NCBI GenBank assembly: GCA_009809945.1
Contig: WTPW01000447.1
Span: 327,497 to 391,496, forward strand
Length of the DNA: 64,000 nt
Direction: 5' to 3'
DNA from: Gigaspora margarita
Taxonomy: Eukaryota > Glomeromycota > Glomeromycetes > Diversisporales > Gigasporaceae
A model generated the notes under the pieces. It did not search any database. It was not told where the DNA came from and was given only the letters and a program-made list of their open reading frames with translations. Shown here in pieces: positions 1 through 10,998 of this stretch (the first letter of the stretch is position 1; every line of letters starts with the position of its first letter). The position numbers and the translations under genes were made by a program.

Positions 1-81
1 CGGTATGATAGACAATGTTATTATATTGGATGGTTTAACCCTTTTATGTATATTAAATTAACATCATATTTGATTAACGAA

Positions 82-120
<39 letters not shown>

Positions 121-1413
121 CTTGACGTGGAAGATTACATATGACAGCATATATGACCCCTACACTATATTGAGACGTCTCAAATGGTTGAAACCAGTCC
201 AAGTTTAGCATCAATCCTATATGGCTATCAGCTGTTTCTGGATGAAAAAATAACTCTCCTTCATCATCAGAGAATGATTTCTATATCCTACCATCATATA
301 TATCTGATAATTGGGTTTTTGAAGGTCGATAGGCCCATCTTCTGCATGCCTCTTCAAATCCTGATTGCTGGAATAACTTTAGGAACTGTTGTTTGAGATT
401 TACCACAGGATAAATTGATATTGGCTTCCTGATTATTCCATCATGCACCCTAACTTTTTTTGAAAGTATTGTGTCGCATGATACTTGTCTGCTGATATTT
501 ACATAGTTTGGAAATTCTATATGAGTACAACGAAGTATGTTTGGTGTTTGTCTTGCTTTTTTTGTTAAAATATCTTTTGGATTATATAATTTGCAGCAAG
601 ATTCACATACAGCGAATCTTGTTGCATGATCTGATATACCAGCCATCTTTTTTGCTATGTCTAATGATGTAGAAAGGCTACAATTTTTTTTTTATCAATA
701 CGAGTTAACAAACGCCGGATATATTTAATCAGGGTGTGAATGCTTGTATCAGAATGCTGATATTTTTGTTGGTAACAAAAAACCCACAATACAATTTCTA
801 ATAAATCTTTATCAACATTTCTGGCATTGGTCTCTGGGGTATCATCTAAATCCAGTACATCGAACCTTATTAAATTCTCTTCTTCACTCTCTTCTTTGCT
901 CTCTTCTTCAGTTTTAGTTTCATCAGTTTTATCGCTTTTCATATCATCATTTTTATTTTCATCATTATCAGAAGAATCTGACAAATTTTTTCCAGGATAA
1001 AAGGATGACATTTTTGCATTATGAAAGCCTTTGGGAAGCTGTGCAACAAGGAATTGAAGATTTTTAGGCTGTGGCAGAGGCATCAAATTATATGATTCAC
1101 TATCTGACTTTTTACTATCTGTTGAATCAATAACCTGATCCATTAAAAAAATATCGTTCATCATATCTGAAGACCCTTCACCGTTATTGATATCTTCTGG
1201 CTGATATCCAACTTGACGGTTTGATATAGCACGCTTTCCTTTTACTGTAGAAGGTTCTTGTTCTTGTGCTTCATGGTCTGCCTTAACNCTTGGATCTNTT
1301 TCTATACCATTGCACATACTACAGAAACATGCTANTTTTTTGCGCNTANGTCTTTTTGTTTGTAAAGTAGAAGCAGGTTTTTTAACAATTCGTTTGTTTT
1401 TTTTGTAAGTCAT
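1..1413 (-). pseudogene. Tnp2/Plavaka-like DNA transposase, N-terminal part, decayed and cut by the window edge
   Basis: Read on the minus strand from ATG at 1413. An N-terminal CxCxxC cluster (ACFCSMCNG) is followed by a long acidic Ser/Asp/Glu-rich stretch (about residues 150-200). A 10-A run at 684-693 then shifts the frame. The next frame reads LDIAKKMAGI and continues with a CxxC/CxH zinc-ribbon-like region (AVCESCCKLYN, RCTHIEFPN). At 278-280 a TAG replaces what is normally Trp in the YDG(R/K)IWK motif of these transposases. Coding continues past it with GLMLNLDWFQPFE and VIYAVICNLPR, signatures of the Tnp2/Plavaka (CACTA-related) group. A 76-bp intron follows and the catalytic C-terminus lies outside the window. 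One frameshift plus one nonsense codon make it a pseudogene. Several N bases (about 1287-1349) add uncertainty. The superfamily name rests on motif memory, not on a search. Confidence 0.72.
41..116 (-). other. Intron in the Tnp2-like transposase relic, carrying a 31-T tract
   Basis: On the minus strand the coding frame ...NLPRQE reaches AG|GT at 117/116 and resumes after an AG at 42-41 as RVKPSNIITLSIIP, in frame and in the right order for this family. The 76-bp GT-AG intron holds a pure T tract (A at 85-115 on the plus strand), which would otherwise look like an interruption of the gene. Confidence 0.65.
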
Positions 1414-1567
1414 GATGAAATATCTATGTTAAGAAGCAAGACACGATATTAAGAAAGATACAAAGAAACAATATTAAGAAGTAAAAAAAATATATTAAAA
1501 GAGAAAATATTAAGAGAGAAAATAGCTTACAAAAACNTTTTNNCATATTATATTTCAGAGAAAAGAA

Positions 1568-2200
1568 CAACATTGGTAATTTATTTTTTATTATCAATTG
1601 TACAATATGCATATTGGACAAAGTATATTTTATTTTACACTTTTTACACATTTTACACATGTGGTGATTTATAATTAATTTATTAATGATTGTTCATTAA
1701 TTAATGATTATTCTTTTTATTTTCTATTCTCCAAGGGATTCCTTTCCTTTGTAATGGCGAAATTACCTCTCTTTTATACTATTTTACATCAGAAAGGGTG
1801 TAAGTGGCTTAAATAATGATTTACAATTCATTGACTAATGCCTTCTTTTCCTTCTCGCTTTCACAAGCTATTATTTTACCAGATGGTTCTCTCTTTGGAG
1901 ACGCGAAATCTTCTTCTGACAATCTCTAAGCCCGAAATGATGATCCAAAGGTTCTTGAGGTCGATCATTACAAAGCCCCAACTTAATGATTATCATATTA
2001 CTGTGCCCACTTTCACTTCTAGCTCGTAACAATAGGTTTCAAAACAAATAGCATAAACATTAGTAATTTATTTTTTAATATCAATTGTACAATACGCGTA
2101 TCGGACAAAGTATATTTTATTTTACGCTTTTTACATAAGTTTCAAAGCAAAGAGCAATAACATCAGTAATTTTATTTTTTAATATCAATTGTACAATAAT
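1568..2200 (+). repeat. Three direct copies of an approximately 45-85 bp repeat
   Basis: The phrase AATTTATTTTTTA followed by ATCAATTGTACAATA recurs at about 1568-1655, 2056-2135 and 2155-2200. The first two copies also share GGACAAAGTATATTTTATTT. They lie just upstream of the transposase relic's first codon, so they could be subterminal repeats of that element. This is an inference; no terminal inverted repeat was identified. Confidence 0.6.
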
Positions 2201-2289
2201 TTGGAAGTTTATTTTAACAGAATTCAAATGTTTTATTTTTATTATATAGAATCAGAGTAACAGATATACAATTCGAAGAAAAGTTAAAA

Positions 2290-2465
2290 AAAATCGAAGA
2301 AATCAAAAATTAATTTGGTTTAATATTTTAAAAAAAATCAAAGAATGAAAAATTAATTTGGTTTAATATTTTAAAAAAAATCAAATGAAAGTTTAATTTG
2401 TTTTGATGAAATCGAAGTTTAATTTGTTTTGATGAAATCAGAGTTTAGGTTAACTTGTTTTGACC
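2290..2465 (+). repeat. Short tandem repeats (about 46-bp and 31-bp units)
   Basis: AATTAATTTGGTTTAATATT recurs about 46 bp apart near 2305 and 2350. It is followed by two to three units of about 31 bp containing GAAGTTTAATTTGTTTTGAT (2390-2465). These are AT-rich local duplications with no coding sense. Confidence 0.6.
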
Positions 2466-3354
2466 AGATTATTTTTACTAGTATATTGATAAAATTAATC
2501 AATTAATTATATTTTTACTCTGTGATTTGTAAATTTCAGTATCAGATATACATATCAGAAAAAATAAAGTCAATTACTTTTTCATTATAAGGTCAAAAGT
2601 GATGAAATCAAAATTTTATTTTTATTATAAAAACATTAATTATATAAATAAATAAATATATATATATATAAATAAANTTTTAAAATACGATTTACATGTG
2701 TAATGTTATATGTATAAAAAAAAATTTTTTAAAAATACGATTTACATGCAGTTTTGTTTATTTTACTAAAAATAAAATAAAGTTATGAAAAATGATCATA
2801 TGCATCATACAACATTAAGGGATTAGTATTGAGGTTTATTTAAAGGTCACTATTTAAAAAAAGAAACAAAAGGTTAAACAGTTTTATAAAACAATATAAA
2901 AGATGACCCAGTGACTTGCTTTATTTTCAAAAAAAAATTATATATATAAATGTAAAATTTTTTTAAAAAACACCTGACAAAAAATGTAGTCCAGAATTTT
3001 GCAAAATTTGACCGGCCAACCAATTTATTAAGTTTGTATGACCTAATAGAAAAAAAACAATTGATACAGAAAAGTGATATAGATATCGTAGTTTATAGTT
3101 TACTCTGAAAAAAAAATTATTTGAATTAAAACGTCATAGTATTTCATGTAATAGTTTATTTTATCATGTAATTAATTGTTTATTTCATCATATAATAGTT
3201 TATTTTAAATGATCAGTAATCGAAAGTTTATTTTACAATTTAATGATAGTGAAATTTTTTTCGATAATTACATACGTATAGTAAATACAATGACAACCAA
3301 ACTTCATGACAAATTTCTTTTTTTTTGAATATAAAATTATCCGTTTTTCGAATC

Positions 3355-3610
3355 TTATTTTTCTTCTACAAATAAATTTCTTCTATTACTATTTGATACT
3401 TCGCTTCTTATTCAATTTTTTCTTCCGTTAACTATCACATTTTTTTTCTACAAGTAAATTTCTTCTGTTACTATTTGATACACCTTCACTTATTCAATAA
3501 CTTGCATTTCTTTCAATATTCAAAATAGTCCTTGGGCTTTTTTTTTACACATACACATATAGGTAATACTTATCAATTTGATACAACTTCGCTTCATATT
3601 CAATAACTTT
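3355..3610 (+). repeat. Pyrimidine-rich upstream duplication before the SR-like pseudogene
   Basis: TTTCTTCT(A/G)TTACTATTTGATAC recurs at about 3379 and 3457. A third, shorter copy (TTTGATACAACTTCGCTTC) is at about 3577. The set ends about 85 bp before the first exon at 3694, so it probably forms part of the old promoter or 5' leader. No TATA box was assigned. Confidence 0.55.
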
Positions 3611-3693
3611 CTTCGCGTTGGGCCTTTTTTATTCATAGTAGTTTTGAAAATTTTGGAAAATTTTGGTCTTATTTTTCTACAAATATTCATATT

Positions 3694-6134
3694 ATGCCAC
3701 CAAAAACTGTCTTTCGTTTTGGTCCTTCTCTCAAATCCCGTGAAGTTATGGATTTTAGAAAAAGAAAACGTTCATATTCTCTTTCTTCTCGTTCTTCTTC
3801 ACCATATGGTTCTCGTTCTCGCTCTCGTTCTCGCTCTCATCATCATCGCTCTCGTTCTCATACCCGTCATTCTCGCTCTCATCATCATTGCTCTCATTCT
3901 CGTACCTGTCGTTCTCGCTTATGTACTCATCATTCTCATTCTCGTCATTTATCTTCACGTCGCAAGTACTATCATAATAGTAGATCAAGTTCAAGCGAAG
4001 GTAAATTATCTATTTAATATTATCAAATAACAATAATTTTTACTGATACAAATATCGGCTGCATGATATTCAACTAGATTTTACTAGAAGTAGTCGCAAA
4101 GATTTAGAAGAAGGTATGTTGTACATTTTACTTAAATTATTGCTTAACAGTTTATATGAATATCAGTTAATATAACTTTATTATAGAAAATTTAGCCTTG
4201 AAATCTCAAGTTGCTCTTCTTAAAGAAAGACTTGGACGTATTGAAGAAAGATCTAAGTTGGATGTCTCAGAATTTCAATGCTCACAAACTTCTGTAACTG
4301 ACCGCCTTGATGGTATGGATATCGACGATATTGGTAATGATAGTGGCGAAAGTAGAGAAAGTAGAAATGGTCATAAAAATTCGAAACAAAAAAAAGAGAA
4401 AAATCTTTCTCACCTGGTAGATCATATGACTGAAGCCAAATGAGATTTAAGCAAGGACAATTGATTCTAATGGATCCGGAATATAAATTAGCGTTTAGGG
4501 TAAATTATTTTTTTATATTATATACTTTATTATTATACAACCTGTAGATATGAATATTGGATTTGTATATTATATTTTTATAATAATAGAAAGAAGTACT
4601 CAGAGTTGCAAAGCAACTTGCACATGACAATCCACGCTTAGAAATTAGTGAGAAAAAAAACTGGCTCGATCAAAAAGAATTTGTGGAGGTGACAATCTTA
4701 CCCGCTCTTAACAACATATCAATAAAAACCTCCAATATTTAGACAGCGAAGTTGTTCGAGTGCTCCAAAGCAATTACAAAAGTCTTTCAACGACAGCAAA
4801 AATTAAGGCGGATAGTGCCAAATTAAAGTTAAACAAAAAACGTGTTGGAAAAAATTCACGTATGCAAGGAGTAAGTTTTTTTTTGTATAAATAAATATGA
4901 TTTCATATATACATATCGGATTTACATTGCATTTGTTTAGAAGAGTGGACGGGTTACAGCATCTGATTCATGTTAAAGATCCGATTATTAAAAAATACTG
5001 ACCAAATTCACTTAACCAAAAGGAGTGGGAGGACGACCTTGCTGATGTGGTTGTTGAAACTGCATATCATTCAGATGAACTATCTAAAACGGATATCGAA
5101 CTCGCAAGGCAGGAACGATCCAAAAAAAATTGTACATACAATGATGATGACAATAATCAACGTAGAAATAATAATCATGTGATTAAAGTATATGTTCCAC
5201 CATGGCGGTCTGAAAGGGTAATTTAACAGTATAGATTTTGTTTAAAAAATAAACAATACTCGTATCAGTTAATTCTATTTATTTTATTTTTTAAAAAGTA
5301 CCAAAAAATCTTCTATCAGGCCGAAGAAATAGCAATAATTAACCAATCAAATAAACTCGATAGAGAACGTCATTATGATCGTAACTAGAAAAATCAAACA
5401 AGACCTCCACTTGACACACCTCTTTGAACGATTTCTTCATCCTATAATAATAATAANAATAATTATAATAATAATAATAATAATCAATATAATAGTGATA
5501 ATACTAATGAAGGNGATTTNNACTCTAATGATTTAGAAACATCAGAAAATTTTGATACNCATGATACGCATGCNGACGATTCTGAACATAANGAANGAAC
5601 GGATCAAGCTGAACAAACTGAACAAATGGAACGAACAGATCAGAACGAACAATCGGAACCTGGTCGAACGGATCAAAATGAACAATCAGAACCTGGTCGA
5701 ATAGATTAAAATGAACAATCAGAACCTGGTTGAACAGATCAAAATAAGCAATTGGAACCTGGTCGAACGGATCAAAATAAGCAATCAGAACCTGGTCGAA
5801 CGGATCAAAATAAGCAAACGGAAGAAAGGTATATATTTATAATTTGTATATTTATTATTAATTAAAGGTTTACTGAAACAAATTCTATCCTAGATCTGAT
5901 ATAGAGCCAACTTCAAAAAATCGTTCTTCCCAGGCCTCTAAATCAAAAAATACCTACTCAAGTTCAAAAAGCTCCAGCTCTAAAGATGCTTCTCAACCTA
6001 TCAAGTTTAACACAACAACCAGAGCTACCTCAAAGAGTCAAGAGCACCTTAATGCTAAAAGTGGTAAATTTGGATATCATCGTGGAGAAAAAAATAAGGA
6101 GGGTAACGTTAATAATAATGTTGAGATAAATTAA
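3694..6134 (+). pseudogene. Seven-exon SR/coiled-coil/Q-rich protein gene, decayed
   Basis: Exons inferred from GT-AG junctions with matching phase: 3694-4000, 4078-4113, 4187-4499, 4590-4870, 4941-5217, 5299 (or 5320)-5828 and 5894-6134. Exon 1 starts MPPKTVFRFGPSLKSRE and carries an RS/H-rich stretch (SRSRSRSRSHHHRSRS) like SR splicing proteins. Exons 2-3 give a short coiled coil (ALKSQVALLKERLGRIEER). Exon 4 reads VAKQLAHDNPRLEISE, exon 5 DDLADVVVETAYHSDEL and YVPPWRSER, exon 6 an Asn tract and a QSEPGRTDQNE repeat, and exon 7 a Ser/Lys-rich tail. In-frame stops lie at 4441, 4999, 5386, 5425, 5707 and 5731, and frames shift near 4460, 4725 and 4965, so no full protein can be made. An RNA-linked or nuclear role is only suggested by the RS region. 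I recognise no catalytic domain. It resembles a multi-copy family of unknown function; paralogues may be intact elsewhere. Confidence 0.72.
5630..5825 (+). repeat. 33-bp coding minisatellite (QSEPGRTDQNE)n
   Basis: About five to six units of 33 bp, each encoding an 11-residue repeat, sit in exon 6 of the pseudogene. Comparing units shows CGA changed to TGA (5731) and CAA changed to TAA (5707), plus GAA to AAG-type drift (QNE to QNK). These are direct internal evidence that two of the stops are point mutations. Confidence 0.85.
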
Positions 6135-6296
6135 TTAAAATTTAATATAATAGCTGCATTTTTTTCTGTCATATTGCTACATGTAAAATGATATAATTAA
6201 TAAATTGCTAAGTTTAATGCTGCTATCAACAAGCTTATATTTCGCATAAATTGAGTAGAAATTTGGAATGTATATNAATATAATCAAGTATTAAAT
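6135..6296. other. 3' flank of the pseudogene, no gene
   Basis: AT-rich sequence immediately after the TAA at 6132-6134. It would be the 3' untranslated and terminator region of the old gene. No clear polyadenylation signal was assigned. Confidence 0.4.
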
Positions 6297-6600
6297 TAGT
6301 TTCCATAATAATATATGGATATCTTCGATNTATATATTATTATAGAATACTAAGATATGTTTTATAAATTTTCTGATATTGATATCATATATGACGATAT
6401 GTCATATAAATTTCACAGACATTTTGAAAATATCGCATAAATATTAACTAGTTCCTATAATAATATATATAGATATCTTCGATATATATATTATCATAGA
6501 ATATTAAGATATGTTGTAAAAATTTTCTGATATTGGTATCGTATTTAACGATATGTCATAAAATCTTGCAGATATTTTGGAAATATCACATAAATATTAG
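6297..6600 (+). repeat. Tandem duplication, two units of about 151 bp
   Basis: Unit 1 (about 6297-6447) and unit 2 (about 6448-6600) share the order TAGTTCC, ATATCTTCGAT, AAGATATGTT, TTTTCTGATATTG, ACGATATGTCAT and ATAAATATTA. They are roughly 85-90% alike by eye. No coding content. Confidence 0.75.
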
Positions 6601-7862
6601 CTTGTTATATATGTTACATATTGCTGTAAGAAACTGATCAATATGTACCAAACCGATAGGCTGCAGATACGTGCCAAATATCGGCTAGCTATCACATGCC
6701 ACATATCAGAAAGTTTCTGTGACTTATCGTTGCAATTTATGTGACCTATCATCTTACTGATAGGGCACAGAAATTTTATAGTTGGACCTGTGTATGTCAA
6801 TGGGGTTTCAATATAAATGTGGTATTGTTAAAAGTTTTTAAAACAAATCTTTGAGTTATTTTTTTCGATTCATTTATTTGTATTTTATATATAAAATTGT
6901 ATCATTTTTTTTTTAGATTTTAAGGTTTCATTTGTTTTTATTTCTTTTAAATTTTCTATATTAATCAATTTATTTTTTTTTGTGATTACAAAGTTATAGT
7001 ATCTTTTTTTCTATTTTTATTTAGGAAGTGTCCTAAAAGATAATGCATTGTTATGGTATGGGTTGGCAGCGTAAAAGTACATGTTTTGGTGGCACAGATT
7101 TAAAGGTTTTTGTACATAGAAGGCTTGGATTGGGACTGATTTTTGTGCATGGTTTATAGTATATCTGTACTTCTTTGACCATTAATGGCTTGGTTTTGTA
7201 ATACTTTATTAGTTAAAGTTGTATAGGTTTTCGCACAAGTATTTAATGTGAATTATATAGTATATTACTGTGATAAAAAAAATACTTACAAGTAGATTGT
7301 ATAAGTTATGTTAACAATAAATATATTTGAATAAACTACTGTTCGTGTGTAAAAATTTTTGTAAGGGATTTTTTTTGGTAAGATACTTAGAGCAGTTTCA
7401 TTAGTGAAATTATAAGAAATTGCAATTTTTTTAGTATATTAATCTTTTGTTTTTCTTGAAACGAGTCAATACTTATTATTTTTGACATGTATTTTTTTTG
7501 AAATGAAGGTGATATTATGTATAACTTGACATAATGTACTACCTTCTCTGTACTACTTTTTACTGTACAATTCCATTAACACTCCTGTATATATTACTCT
7601 GACTGTTCTATTTTGTGAACTTTCGTTACTAACCTGTACTATATCCCAGAACACTTTTTTGTAGGTTGTATATCTTATAAGAAAGTGGTACAGGGTTGTG
7701 GTATGAGTTGGTGTCAGAAATGCTCGAAATGGCACAGATCTTGTAGTATGTACAGGAACGTTTTATGGAATGGTAGGTAAAAATGGCACAGAGATTACAG
7801 TAAAGGGGTTGTATGTAATATCATATTATATTAAATGGTATATTCAAATGACACGTATATGT
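6601..7862. other. Unannotated intergenic stretch
   Basis: Nothing supportable as a gene. Mixed AT-rich sequence with T tracts; its somewhat higher-GC patches (6640-6800, 7030-7200, 7540-7800) carry no long frame or splice structure that I trust. Confidence 0.4.
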
Positions 7863-8391
7863 AGTGATTTGAACCGGGTAAAAAATTTCTAATCGGTTAA
7901 CTGAATTAGCTTACCCAGATACAATTGGTTTAACCATACTATTTCGATTTGATCAGTTGACTTGTGCCAACCGTCAACCAAGCTTCAACCGAATTAACTG
8001 AATCAGCCGATTTGGTCAGGTCAACCGAGTTATTCAAATAACTCAGTTGACCCGATCAACCAAGCTAACCAGGTTAATACTATTAAACATTCAAAGGCGG
8101 ACTTTAAAAAATTATTAAAAGAAATAAATAACTAGTAAAAAATTGGTATTTATCCTCACTTCCATTAGAGTTTATTTGTTTGAGGTTAAAAATATAAGTA
8201 ACTCTGAAATAAACAGCATAAATGAATATTTTGAACATGCTAATTTAAAAGCATATAGTGCTAAATAGAAAAAAATTTTAGATTGTCAGAAATTAAGCCC
8301 AGGTGTAATGTTGGAAGATCTCTATATAAGTGTCCAAATTATAATCGAAATTAATATAATAGTTATTTTAAAAATTACTACAGACATTCTT

Positions 8392-8635
8392 TTTTTTATA
8401 AATGACCTTATAGAGATCACGATGACTATTAGAGATCACGATGACTATTTGTGCAAAGTACCGTATTTTGCAGAATAATGAGCAGGGGTGTAATTTCGAA
8501 TTTTGGCTCGAATTAAGCTTAAGCTGAACCAAAATTCGAAATAACACCCCTGCGCATTATTTCGCGAATATATGGTATCTATATTTTGCATAATAATCAT
8601 CATAATCTCTATAAGGTCGCTTATAAAAAAAAGGA
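8392..8635. repeat. Inverted repeat with inner hairpin MITE (8461-8578)
   Basis: Outer arms read TTATAGAGATCACGATGA (left) and ATCATAATCTCTATAA (right), with a 20-bp tandem duplication GAGATCACGATGACTATTA in the left arm. The inner hairpin starts TACCGTATTTTGCAGAATAA and ends TTATTTCGCGAATATATGGTA, with GAGCAGGGGTGT/ACACCCCTGCGC inside. TA at each tip fits a Tc1/mariner-type MITE. A related hairpin is at 36568-36690. Confidence 0.65.
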
Positions 8636-8823
8636 TCGTGAAACACCAGGTATATTCCTTATATAGAATGTTTAAGTGGCGAAAATAAAGATCTTGAAAC
8701 TCAGAGAAAGAACAGCCAGCTTTATCAGATACATTTGGGTGCTTGTTGATTAATAAATGAAAGGTTAATGCTAATCATGGCTTACCTTCAATTAATAGAT
8801 GATATGAGAACTAATTTAGGAAA

Positions 8824-8957
8824 TTGACAGTCTGAGGATTTGAGAATTCTCTGATTGATCATAAAAATGATTAATTTTTTATATTATAAGTAGATTAAAT
8901 GATTAATCATTTTTATGAGCAGCCGGAGAATTCTCAAATTCCCAGACTGACATTTTC
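8824..8957. mobile_element. Small hairpin MITE
   Basis: Arms GACAGTCTGAGGATTTGAGA / TCTCAAATTCCCAGACTG, followed inward by GAATTCTC and ATAAAAATGATTAAT / ATTAATCATTTTTATGA. The near-palindrome of about 130 bp is nested inside the Mutator-like element. Target duplication not resolved. Confidence 0.55.
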
Positions 8958-9084
8958 ATAGACCAATCCTTATATAAAATATAAACAAATACTCGTGGAG
9001 TAATTACAGTAAATCAAATAAATCTTCAAAATGAGCTAAGGATAGTAAAAAAAGCGAAAGCGTATTAGACTAAATTTTTAATAT

Positions 9085-9216
9085 TTTCTCCTCCTATTCC
9101 TCCTGGAAACCACTGCCCGCATCATAGTCATCAGCATCCATGTCCTTCTAGACACCCCCAGATTTGTCTACATATGATGCGCATAAAGTCTCATCAGCAC
9201 ATGGCACGCGGTCTGC
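9085..9216 (-). pseudogene. Captured gene scrap inside the Mutator-like element
   Basis: On the minus strand one frame reads VPCADETLCASYVDKSGGV, a TAG, KDMDADDYDAGSGFQEE, another TAG, then EEKILKI before a stop. The acidic, balanced composition is unlike the surrounding AT-rich DNA and looks coding. Both stops could derive from CAG by a single C-to-T change. A possible splice acceptor (TTTTGCAAG) precedes it. The family is not recognised. It may be a host fragment carried by the element (Pack-MULE style) or a relic of the element's own accessory gene. Confidence 0.35.
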
Positions 9217-9473
9217 TTGCAAAACCAAACATAAATCTAAATACAGATTATATTTACTCGGGTATAATTGAAGATTTTACAATACACTGGGCAAAATACA
9301 ATACTAGTTAGTAATTTATTTGGTATCTATCACATAAAAAAGGCTTTGATACAACTTTGAAGTCGAGTTTAGATAGCTTTATCCACCTCTGTTATGAGAG
9401 TATAGCATTAGATGGCTTTATCCACCTCCGTTATAAGAGTATAGCGTTATAGATCCATTAGTTCAGTGTTGTC

Positions 9474-9572
9474 ACTGAAAGGTCACCAAAAAAAAATTAA
9501 TAGTGTCACTGGAGCTTAAAGTTCCAGTGATACTATTAATTTTCTTCTAGTGGCCATCCAGTAACAATACTG
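9474..9572. mobile_element. hAT-type MITE, 99 bp, exact 8-bp duplication
   Basis: Begins CAGTGTTGTCACTG and ends CAGTAACAATACTG. It is flanked by CATTAGTT on both sides (9466-9473, 9573-9580). The core is a hairpin (AATAGTGTCACTGGA / TCCAGTGATACTATT). It shares the CAGTGTTG terminus with copies at 35041, 52949 and 56861. Confidence 0.8.
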
Positions 9573-9909
9573 CATTAGTTAGTTCAAAAATGTGATATTA
9601 ATTCTTAATATAGAGTCAAAGGTTTTCTAAGTAAAGTATAAACAACTATACCTTAGCACTAAGCAAGTAAAGAAGCTCAAAGGTATATCGAAGAATAAAA
9701 ATTCTACACAACGAAATTTGCACAAGCCACAAAAATTGATTTTGGGTCAACCGGATCAACTGACTATATTGGGTCAACCGAGTTAACTGGGTCAACTGAT
9801 TATCAGATTAACCGGTTAAGTATTTACTTAACCGGCTTACCTGAATTTTTTTGGATCAGTTCAGTTACCCGATTATAGCTTAACTGGTTCAAATCACTAC
9901 GTATATGTA

Positions 9910-10712
9910 TGTTACATATGTGTTAGTTTGTGATATATGTTGTCTTGTTTTGTAGAGAGTGAAAGATCAGTAAAGGATTTTTTTTAAAAAAATGAGTGAT
10001 ATCTCTTGATTTCATTGATGTAGCTTCTCTGTGTGTTTTAACAAAAAAAATTCCTTATAAAATTTTGCTTTATATGTAGTTAGCTTGTTCATCTTATATT
10101 GATTACTTATTTAAATCTATGTTTTAATAGTTAATCCATATCATTATTGTGGTGGCACATGAATTTACGTTCATTACGTGCGCCAAAACCCATGCTAATT
10201 CAACTAGTAAACTGCTATAAAACCTGAGCCTTTACGGTTTAATTAGCACTGGGATATAGTCCTACACAGTCTACAGAATTTGTACTAATTTCGAACCATA
10301 CCTGTACTAATCCAGATATTGACCATGCTACAAATACTGTGTCTATCTGATGTAATTTGTGCTAATCCAGTTCAATTTTCTTATAGAGATAAAGTATTTA
10401 AGTTGATTGATAAGGTGAAAATTTTTGACATAACAAACTTCTATTCCTAGCGTTATAAATTATCATATTGGAGTTGTTTTAAGAAATCAGAACTCGCTAA
10501 TAATTACAAAGTTCTGCAAACTGCAATAATTTATTAAGATATTTGCAAATACTTTACATTATTAGTCTATTTGGTACAATTGTTAATCAAATAGCATTTA
10601 TACTAAAAACATATATGTGATACTGACATAATATAAATGATATAATATTATATTATTTTGTTTAAGAGAGAATTTATACAACACAGATGCGATATTGTTA
10701 CATCTGTTGCAG
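9910..10712. other. Unannotated intergenic stretch
   Basis: No gene or repeat that I can support. A slightly GC-richer part at 10150-10370 has no open frame of note. Confidence 0.4.
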
Positions 10713-10998
10713 ATCATAAGATCATGTGTAATGTAAAATTAAAACAACTAAAAACCCTATTTTTTGTTGATTAGGGTTAGGGTGAGCTAAAAGTAGTGTG
10801 TAGGCGGGGAATAGGTGTTTTATAGTAAAATTTTGCAAGAAATTTTTTTTGTTAAAACTCGAAGAGTAGTTTCATATACTAAATTTTGAGTTATGACCAA
10901 TTTTTGACAAACGAATGTTTGTTTTGAAAATTTCTGATCATGTTACATTACACATGATTTAAATTTTGATTGGTCGATTATATATAAGTTATGTCGCA
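10665..10998. repeat. TTAGGG-containing dispersed element, copy 1
   Basis: Contains GATCATGTGTAATGTAAAAT, GATTAGGGTTAGGGTGAG, ATAGTAAAATTTTGCAAG, TTTTTTTTGTTA and GTTACATTACACATGAT in the same order as the copies at 16926, 29480, 33250, 34975 and 38030. Degraded ends with GATGCGAT / GTCGCACTATGCGAT words form the inverted terminus. Confidence 0.7.

Larger units (their letters stand above)
1414..3350. other. Gene-poor AT-rich stretch
   Basis: No supportable gene. A short stretch at 1840-2010 reads ILPDGSLFGDAK and NDDPKVLEVDHYKAP in one frame, broken by stops. It could be a gene scrap but is too short and degraded to name. The rest is A/T runs, the repeats listed separately, and a (TA)n patch near 2650-2670. 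Confidence 0.5.
7863..9898. mobile_element. Mutator-like non-autonomous element, 2.04 kb, with 10-11 bp target duplication
   Basis: The ends are inverted: AGTGATTTGAACCGGGTA at the left, TAACTGGTTCAAATCACT at the right. Both flanks carry ACGTATATGTA (7853-7863 and 9899-9909; the last A is shared with the terminus), a 10-11 bp target duplication typical of Mutator-like elements. About 200 bp at each end is packed with GGTCAACC/GGTTAAC-type words, which look like subterminal transposase-binding repeats. The interior holds two smaller hairpin elements, an hAT-type MITE and a gene scrap at 9085-9216. No transposase was seen. Confidence 0.75.

Noticed and set aside
1838..2029. A 63-codon plus-strand gene
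   Set aside because: Another phase of the same stretch looks more protein-like but is broken by stops; neither has support.
3578..4030. Frames overlapping the RS-rich exon in other phases, including an acidic minus-strand one
   Set aside because: They are shadows of the SR-encoding exon; the plus-strand MPPKT frame alone has matching splice phase with exon 2.
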